Shown here: one piece after another, positions 58,978 to 64,000 of the stretch | Layout: every line of letters begins with the position of its first letter | How positions within the stretch are numbered: position 1 is the stretch's first letter | Source of the DNA: Candidatus Desulfosporosinus nitrosoreducens | Lineage (GTDB): Bacteria; Bacillota; Desulfitobacteriia; Desulfitobacteriales; Desulfitobacteriaceae | Direction of reading: 5' to 3' | DNA length: 64,000 nucleotides | Assembly: GCF_030954495.1 (NCBI RefSeq) | Contig: NZ_JAVHUW010000043.1 | Coordinates: forward strand, 62,001 to 126,000 | Program-made: the position numbers and the translations under genes | Notes under the pieces: generated by a model | The model's input: only the letters and a program-made list of their open reading frames with translations | What the model was told of the DNA's origin: nothing | Databases searched by the model: none

Positions 58978-59520
58978 TTATTTCTTCTTAAGTGTGATCG
59001 TCAGGCTCGGATGGGTAATATTGGGATCAGGCATTCCCTGGGCCGAAGGAGTATCCCCGTATTTGCGGCGCAACTCGGCCATATCACCGTAGTCGATCGC
59101 CCGCATGATACAGGCGTCAACACAGGCCGGATTTTCTCCTTTGGCCAGGAGATCGTCACAGAATGTACACTTCCCGACCTTTCCTTCCGCCTCAATATAT
59201 TGCGGCGCGCCATAAGGACAGGACCAGACGCAAAGACGGCAGCCGATGCATTTAGCATTGTCATGGAGAACTAAACCGTCTTCCGCGCGTTTATACATGG
59301 CGCCTGTCGGACAATTCCGGACACAATTCGGCTGCGCGCAGTGATTGCAGCCGAGCGAAATATGACTGAGACGCGGCTTGGGAAACTTGCCGCTTTCCAG
59401 ATCGTAAACACGGCGAAAAAGAGCGCCAATATGAAGATCGTTTTTATCTTTGCAGGCGATTTGGCAAGTTTTACAGCCAATACATTTGCCCATGTCGATA
59501 TGAAAACCTAGTTGAGTCAT
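58978..59520 (-). CDS. dmsB: DMSO reductase-type iron-sulfur subunit
   Basis: A 180-residue protein with four [4Fe-4S] cysteine groups in DmsB order: CIGCKTCQIACKDKND, CNHCAQPNCVRNCPTGA, CIGCRLCVWSCPYGAP and CTFCDDLLAKGENPACVDAC. It transfers electrons from the membrane subunit to the molybdopterin subunit. ATG at 59520 has AAGGAG seven bases upstream and follows the dmsA stop by 17 bp. Confidence 0.95.
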   Translation of the reverse strand: MTQLGFHIDMGKCIGCKTCQIACKDKNDLHIGALFRRVYDLESGKFPKPRLSHISLGCNHCAQPNCVRNCPTGAMYKRAEDGLVLHDNAKCIGCRLCVWSCPYGAPQYIEAEGKVGKCTFCDDLLAKGENPACVDACIMRAIDYGDMAELRRKYGDTPSAQGMPDPNITHPSLTITLKKK

Positions 59521-59537
59521 GCTAAACACTCCTTCCT

Positions 59538-62114
59538 TTAGAAAATAATCCGTTGCTTCCAGGTAACATCCGCTGTCAGCGCGGTACCCGTCCATTTTTC
59601 AACTTGGACGATGCAGGAATTCCAACCGGAAGTCCCTTGTCCGGTGGCGACAGGACCAGTGAGGATATTATCCGCCCCCGCTTTATCCACGCCGGCCTTC
59701 TCGTCCATTTCCACCCAGGCGCCGTGAGGCAAAGCAACGACTCCGGGCAGCAGCCGTTCGCTCACTTGAGCGATCCGCAGGGTTTTTCCGTAACGGCTGG
59801 TGATTAAAACGGTATCACCGCTTTTAAGACCGCGTTCCTGGGCATCCTTACTGCTGAGATAAACCGGGTTCGGCCAGGCTTCCCGCAGCCAGCGGACATT
59901 GTCAAAAATGGAATGTGAGCGGCGCAGGTAGTGAGGAAAGATCACTTGCAGGGGGTAATCCCCTTTGACCTTGCCTTGCCAATCTTTAAAGGTATCTTCA
60001 TACCCTTCCGTCACTTTATTGTAGCTCGGGATGGGTTTAATCTCCGTCCAGCCGTTGCCATGGATTAAATCGGCCAAAGCCTGACAATGGATCTCCAATT
60101 TGCCGCTGGCCGTTTTGAGCGGATGCGCGGCGGGGTCTTTGCGGAAATCTTCATAAGCGATAGAGCCCAGTTTATCACCGACCTGACGGGGCACCTGATA
60201 GATTCCTTTGTCCTGAAACTCCTGCAGCGTAATTCTTCCCTGCTGGGGTTTGCCCTGCACTCCCCAAGCGGCGATGTCACTCGCTGTGATGCTGACCAGA
60301 GGTTCCATCCCGGAACCGTCTTCTTTCATCACTTTGGCGCCGGCCAGTTGATTGAAAAGCTGCTGCTTGAGGCCGAAGGGAAAGGCTTTGGCCGTATCAA
60401 CGCCGAGACGTTTCCCGATTTCCGTGGCGATCCAGACATCGTCTTTCGCTTCGTGCAGCGGTTCGGTGGCCTTGGTATAGAAAATAAGGATTTCCCGGTT
60501 TCCGGTCAAAAAGCCTCCTTCTTTTTCCCATTCCGTGGTTGCCGGCAGAACGAGATCGGAATAGGTGGCATTCGTCGTCAGAAAATGTCCGACACTGACG
60601 ACAAATTCAACTTTGCGATGGGCTTCGATCCCTGTCGTCATGGCTTCCCGTGTTTGTAAAACGGCATTATAGCCGTGGTAAATCATTTGAATATTGATGT
60701 CCTTGACCTTTTGATAGCCGGCGGTAAATTTGCCCTTGACAATGGCCTCCCACATCTCGGCATCGTTAAGCGTGTCCTGTACCGGATTCTTAACGGCCGG
60801 CAGCCCGGAAGGGCCGGGGGTGACCAAAACGGGTCCGCCGTTGCCGCTGTTGTAGTGGCAGCTGACTCCGGTCATGCGGCCGGATTCCCCCATGTGCCCG
60901 GTCATAGCGCCGAAGGCCATAAACATTTGCGGCCAGGAATCGGTATTATGTGTCCGCGCCGGAGCCCAGCCGGTAAACAGAGCGACGCGCTTCGTTTGGG
61001 CAATCTCGCGGGCCAGACTCTTAATGCGTTCCGGGTCGACTCCGCAAATTTCGGAAGCCCATTCCGCCGTTTTGGGAATACTGTCATAAGTTCCCAGAAT
61101 GTAATCCTTAAGATTTTCCTTGGAATCGGCCCCCTGCGGCATATGGTCGGCATCGAAGCCAACCGTACAGCGGTGGAGGAAATCCCAGTCAATTAAAGGA
61201 TTTGTTGAGGGAGCGTCTTCCTTTAAGAGCGTATGGGCCATGCCTAAAAACATGGCATGGTCGGTTGCCGGCCGAATTGGAATCCATTCATCACCTAAGG
61301 TTTCCGCCGTATCCGTGTAGATGGGGTCCACGATGATGAACTTAGCGCCGGCATTTTTCGCCTGCCAATAATTGTAGGTCGGGCTTCCCATCGCACTCCA
61401 GGCCGGATTGGCTCCCCAGAGGACAATGAGCTGAGAGTTGCGCAGATCCAAACGGTCGTTGATGCTGGTTTCAAAGAAGCCTTCCTCCATCCCGAACTTG
61501 GCCGGGCCATAGCGCCAGGTGCCCCAGGAGGTCGTACCCCAGTGGTTCGTAAATCCGCCGGCCAAAGACATGATGCTGGAGATTTCCGGACCGCCGGTCA
61601 CGAGGAGGGAATTGTTGCCGTATTTTCCCCGGATTCGTTTCATTTCGCTGGTCACGATGCTTAAGGCTTCGTCCCAGGAAATTCGCACCCACTCGTCCTG
61701 ACCGCGCAATTCCTTCCGGCCGCCGCCCGGGGCCCAGTTTTTACGCTTCATGGGATATTTGATGCGGTCAACGGCAAAAACCTGCTTGCGCTGGGAACGT
61801 CCGCGCAGACAGCCGCGCTGCTGCGGGTAATCCGGGCTGTCGGAATGCGTATCATCCGTTTTCTGCCGGAGGACAACTCCGTCCACGACGTAGGCCTTAT
61901 TCAGACAACGTCCGCCGCAGTTATGCCAACAGGCTACCGTAACCCATTTGCCTTCTTTAGTGGTTAAACTATTATTCGGTGCGGCGACTTTTGTCAGCCC
62001 GCAGCCTGGAAGTGTAAGCGCCGCAGCGCCTCCCGCCACAGCGGTTGCCGTTAATCCCAGGAACGACCTTCTGTTCATTGTGTAATTTTTCGCTTTCTCA
62101 ATTAAATTTGCCAT
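59538..62114 (-). CDS. dmsA: Tat-exported DMSO reductase-family molybdopterin oxidoreductase
   Basis: An 858-residue catalytic subunit of the DMSO reductase family. A twin-arginine signal, MNRRSFLGLTATAVAGGAAA, precedes the mature enzyme, so it acts outside the membrane. A [4Fe-4S] motif CWHNCGGRCLNKAYVVDG follows, then molybdopterin-binding segments VLWGANPAWSAMGSPTYNYW and TGWAPARTHNTDSWPQMFMA and the C-terminal cap ERGLKSGDTVLITSRYGKTL. Relatives reduce DMSO, TMAO, selenate or other oxyanions; the substrate cannot be deduced. Desulfitobacteria carry dozens of such enzymes. Confidence 0.94.
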   Translation of the reverse strand: MANLIEKAKNYTMNRRSFLGLTATAVAGGAAALTLPGCGLTKVAAPNNSLTTKEGKWVTVACWHNCGGRCLNKAYVVDGVVLRQKTDDTHSDSPDYPQQRGCLRGRSQRKQVFAVDRIKYPMKRKNWAPGGGRKELRGQDEWVRISWDEALSIVTSEMKRIRGKYGNNSLLVTGGPEISSIMSLAGGFTNHWGTTSWGTWRYGPAKFGMEEGFFETSINDRLDLRNSQLIVLWGANPAWSAMGSPTYNYWQAKNAGAKFIIVDPIYTDTAETLGDEWIPIRPATDHAMFLGMAHTLLKEDAPSTNPLIDWDFLHRCTVGFDADHMPQGADSKENLKDYILGTYDSIPKTAEWASEICGVDPERIKSLAREIAQTKRVALFTGWAPARTHNTDSWPQMFMAFGAMTGHMGESGRMTGVSCHYNSGNGGPVLVTPGPSGLPAVKNPVQDTLNDAEMWEAIVKGKFTAGYQKVKDINIQMIYHGYNAVLQTREAMTTGIEAHRKVEFVVSVGHFLTTNATYSDLVLPATTEWEKEGGFLTGNREILIFYTKATEPLHEAKDDVWIATEIGKRLGVDTAKAFPFGLKQQLFNQLAGAKVMKEDGSGMEPLVSITASDIAAWGVQGKPQQGRITLQEFQDKGIYQVPRQVGDKLGSIAYEDFRKDPAAHPLKTASGKLEIHCQALADLIHGNGWTEIKPIPSYNKVTEGYEDTFKDWQGKVKGDYPLQVIFPHYLRRSHSIFDNVRWLREAWPNPVYLSSKDAQERGLKSGDTVLITSRYGKTLRIAQVSERLLPGVVALPHGAWVEMDEKAGVDKAGADNILTGPVATGQGTSGWNSCIVQVEKWTGTALTADVTWKQRIIF

Positions 62115-62204
62115 AGTTATTCACCTCCAGATAATTTAAGACGTTATGTTCTGAAATCTGACAACTCTTCAAGTGCTTCCGGGTCTCCAACGAGCTACCC
62201 TTGG

Positions 62205-62225
62205 AACACAACTTCCTTTTGTGTT
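62205..62225. promoter_or_regulatory. Inverted repeat AACACAA-N7-TTGTGTT upstream of dmsA
   Basis: AACACAA (62205-62211) and TTGTGTT (62219-62225) face each other about 90 bp before the dmsA start. Position and symmetry suit a Crp/Fnr-type activator of an anaerobic respiratory operon, but the half-sites are not the standard TTGAT. Nothing else is evident in 62115-62446 except the terminator below. Confidence 0.4.
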
Positions 62226-62362
62226 TATTATTACAAAATTTTATTAACTGAGAGTTACAAAAAACGGGTCTTTTTTTTGTGGGTTAGCCACAAATAACCA
62301 GAACTTGCCAAACACCTAAAAAGAAAACGGCCTCAAGGCAAGACGAAACTGCATTTCCCCAA

Positions 62363-62405
62363 GAAAAAAGCCGACCAGGATAAGCCTATACCTGGCCGGC
62401 TTTTT
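62363..62405. terminator. Bidirectional terminator after the diguanylate cyclase gene
   Basis: AAAAAAGCCGACCAGG pairs with CCTGGCCGGCTTTTT with one mismatch, 40 bp after the leftward GGDEF gene. Confidence 0.75.
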
Positions 62406-62446
62406 GGGAGCGGAGAAAAACGGCTGGGGAATCCTTCCCAAACGAT

Positions 62447-64000
62447 TTAAAGCTCATAAATGCCAATGTCGTTTTTCCCTTTGCTTTTCGCCCTATAGAG
62501 CGCCGTATCCACTTTGTTGAAAATACTTTCCGTCTCTTCTTCTCTTTCCACGGCATATATTCCGCCGGATAAAGTAATCGGAAACGCTTCCCCGTTTAGT
62601 CTGAGACCATTTGTTTTCAGACAGTGTTCGATTTTGGCCATAACTTCTTTGGCCCTTTCAGCGTCGCAGGCCAAGAGAATCAGAAAAAATTCGTCCCCTC
62701 CGTACCTGAAGACCAAATCGCTGCTGCGGACGTGCCGCTTCAAACAGTCGGCAACATGGCAAATCACCGCATCGCCGCAGCGGTGCCCGAAAGAATCGTT
62801 GATCTCCTTGAGATTATCGATATCGGCCATGACCACGGCATAAGGATGAGCGATCTGAGACATGACGCTGACCATGTAAGCGTGATTGTATAAGCCCGTC
62901 ATACCGTCCCTGATGGAGGCATTGTATGTTTTGGCTTTTTCCATGTCAACAATTTGCAGCTGTTTTTGCCGGTTCAGATGCTCACTGAAGAAAAGAATAA
63001 TCGTGATTGTTGAAAAAAGAAGAGCATAGCTAAAAGGCGTGCTTAACTTGAAACTATGACGGTTCAGGCTGATGTAACCATTTGCGGCTGTCAGCAGGAC
63101 GGCAAAAACGGCCCCGCTAAAAAACAGACGGGCCTCCGCCCGCTCTTTGCAGTGTCTGGCGGCGGTAAACAGCCAGCTCAGGATATTCAGGACGATCATA
63201 AGGTTATAATAATTGCAGATATGTTCAAAAGTGGCCATGTCCCCGGCCGCAATCTCAAGGGCGATAATGCCGACCAGAGTTGCCAGGGCGATGATCTTAT
63301 CAGTCCTGGTGTGAAAAAACCGGTAGATTCCCAGCGAGCCCAGGGCAATTGCCAGGTAAAGCGCCAGGATCATCATTTTTTTATAGGTCAGATAGGCAAC
63401 CGGCACATGGGAAAAGGGTATATAGTCCAGAGTATAGATGGTCATAAAAAACAAGGCGCCGGAGAAGTAGAGGAAAGCGGTGTTTTTCGGAGACGCTAAT
63501 AAATACAGCATAAAGATCATCAGAGCGCCAAAAAGAGTAAGCCCGATACTGACTAAATTAATCCCCTCGCTAAAAAACCTGGCCGCCCCAAGATAATCGG
63601 GAAGAGCGTGAAGAGGGACGATAAATACCGGCAGGGAAGATAAGCCGCTGTCATAGATGCTTTTGGTTTCTATCCGCAGCTCGTTGTCCTGCCGCACAAG
63701 GCTATGATCAATGTAAAAACAATTCAGCATATTCCAGATATTACTGCGCGCCGTTTCCATATCGCCGGCGGAGCCTAAAAGAGTCTGGTTGAAATAAAGA
63801 CGATAAGCCTGGCAGTTTAACTGATAAATCAACAGAGCGTAATCGCCGCTTCCTGTCTTTTTTAAATCCGCCGCGGCGATAGAAGCCCGGAAAGACGCCG
63901 TCTCAGGCTCAGACGGTCCCAGCAGCCGGTAGCTGAGGTTATGCTGGCCGTCGGAAAAGCTTGCGGGATAAATTGGCAAAGCAGGCTGGTTAATCCGGGA
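62447..64000 (-). CDS. Membrane diguanylate cyclase (7TM-DISM-like sensor + GGDEF), 5' end outside window
   Basis: At least 517 codons. The frame stays open to the window edge, so the true start lies beyond 64000. An extracytoplasmic 7TMR-DISM type domain (YALLIYQLNCQAYRLYFNQT) is followed by seven helices from about residue 130. The catalytic GGDEF domain follows: DGMTGLYNHAYMVSVM, ADIDNLKEINDSFGHRCGDA, FRYGGDEFFLILLA. The A-site GGDEF is intact, so it should make c-di-GMP. No inhibitory RxxD is evident. The external ligand is unknown. Confidence 0.92.
   Translation of the reverse strand, partial: SRINQPALPIYPASFSDGQHNLSYRLLGPSEPETASFRASIAAADLKKTGSGDYALLIYQLNCQAYRLYFNQTLLGSAGDMETARSNIWNMLNCFYIDHSLVRQDNELRIETKSIYDSGLSSLPVFIVPLHALPDYLGAARFFSEGINLVSIGLTLFGALMIFMLYLLASPKNTAFLYFSGALFFMTIYTLDYIPFSHVPVAYLTYKKMMILALYLAIALGSLGIYRFFHTRTDKIIALATLVGIIALEIAAGDMATFEHICNYYNLMIVLNILSWLFTAARHCKERAEARLFFSGAVFAVLLTAANGYISLNRHSFKLSTPFSYALLFSTITIILFFSEHLNRQKQLQIVDMEKAKTYNASIRDGMTGLYNHAYMVSVMSQIAHPYAVVMADIDNLKEINDSFGHRCGDAVICHVADCLKRHVRSSDLVFRYGGDEFFLILLACDAERAKEVMAKIEHCLKTNGLRLNGEAFPITLSGGIYAVEREEETESIFNKVDTALYRAKSKGKNDIGIYEL

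Noticed and set aside
60087..61196. Open frames of 170-190 codons on the + strand opposite dmsA
   Set aside because: They mirror the codon structure of dmsA; no start signals or recognisable motifs.

Overview
The window looks like a chromosomal segment of an anaerobic, spore-forming, Gram-positive bacterium of the Desulfitobacterium/Desulfosporosinus group (Peptococcaceae/Desulfitobacteriaceae). This is inferred from family content and style: a corrinoid methyl-transfer pair, a Tat-dependent DmsABC-type molybdoenzyme, Crp/Fnr regulation, YhgE/Pip proteins, DUF1659/DUF2922 and DUF3102 proteins, strong GGAGG ribosome binding sites and moderate GC. No rRNA gene, intact tRNA gene, CRISPR array or complete insertion sequence was found.

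Layout. 1-3.8 kb: leftward methyltetrahydrofolate methyltransferase and corrinoid protein with a palindromic promoter region, the stub of a sigma-54 regulator, a PAS-like protein, then a RidA/acetyltransferase pair divergent from a LysR gene. 4.7-8.5 kb: a graveyard of IS110, IS21, Crp, phosphatase and ridA fragments around an Uma2 protein, a membrane protein and a zinc-ribbon protein. 8.5-10.9 kb: a Fur-family regulator and two CobW/P47K GTPases with a shared operator-like palindrome. 11.2-14.1 kb: a magnesium operon, namely an M-box riboswitch, a possible acidic leader peptide, a soluble MgtE_N/CBS sensor and a divergent NRAMP transporter. 14.9-18.2 kb: a PEP-synthase/rifampicin-phosphotransferase-like enzyme and a MarR regulator. 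18.3-23.2 kb: a decayed Phd/ParE pair, then a Crp-controlled catabolic operon (M24 creatinase-fold protein, D-2-hydroxyacid dehydrogenase, MFS transporter). 23.4-31.5 kb: two tandem paralogous surface-type proteins, PAP2 phosphatase, polysaccharide deacetylase, an LCP protein, two copies of a structured intergenic repeat, an aldo/keto reductase and a Tet-type ribosomal protection protein behind an attenuator.

32-51 kb is accessory: PadR and MarR modules, DUF3102 with a 40-bp perfect palindrome, DUF1659/DUF2922, Xre, a cluster with two single-base frameshifts, Fic, HicAB with a frameshifted toxin end, TetR with a ketopantoate-reductase-like gene and two operators, tRNA relics and transposase fragments. 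51.9-57.6 kb: two tandem YhgE/Pip proteins and a zinc alcohol dehydrogenase. 58-62.1 kb: dmsABC in one leftward operon. 62.4 kb to the edge: a membrane diguanylate cyclase running off the window.

The most notable observation is the leader of the magnesium operon (13.68-14.13 kb). It has a good promoter, an M-box aptamer and terminator, then a 21-codon reading frame starting MDTDPDG, then a second hairpin that buries the ribosome binding site of the first structural gene. This resembles in design the riboswitch plus MgtL arrangement known for enterobacterial mgtA, but stands in front of an unrelated transporter.
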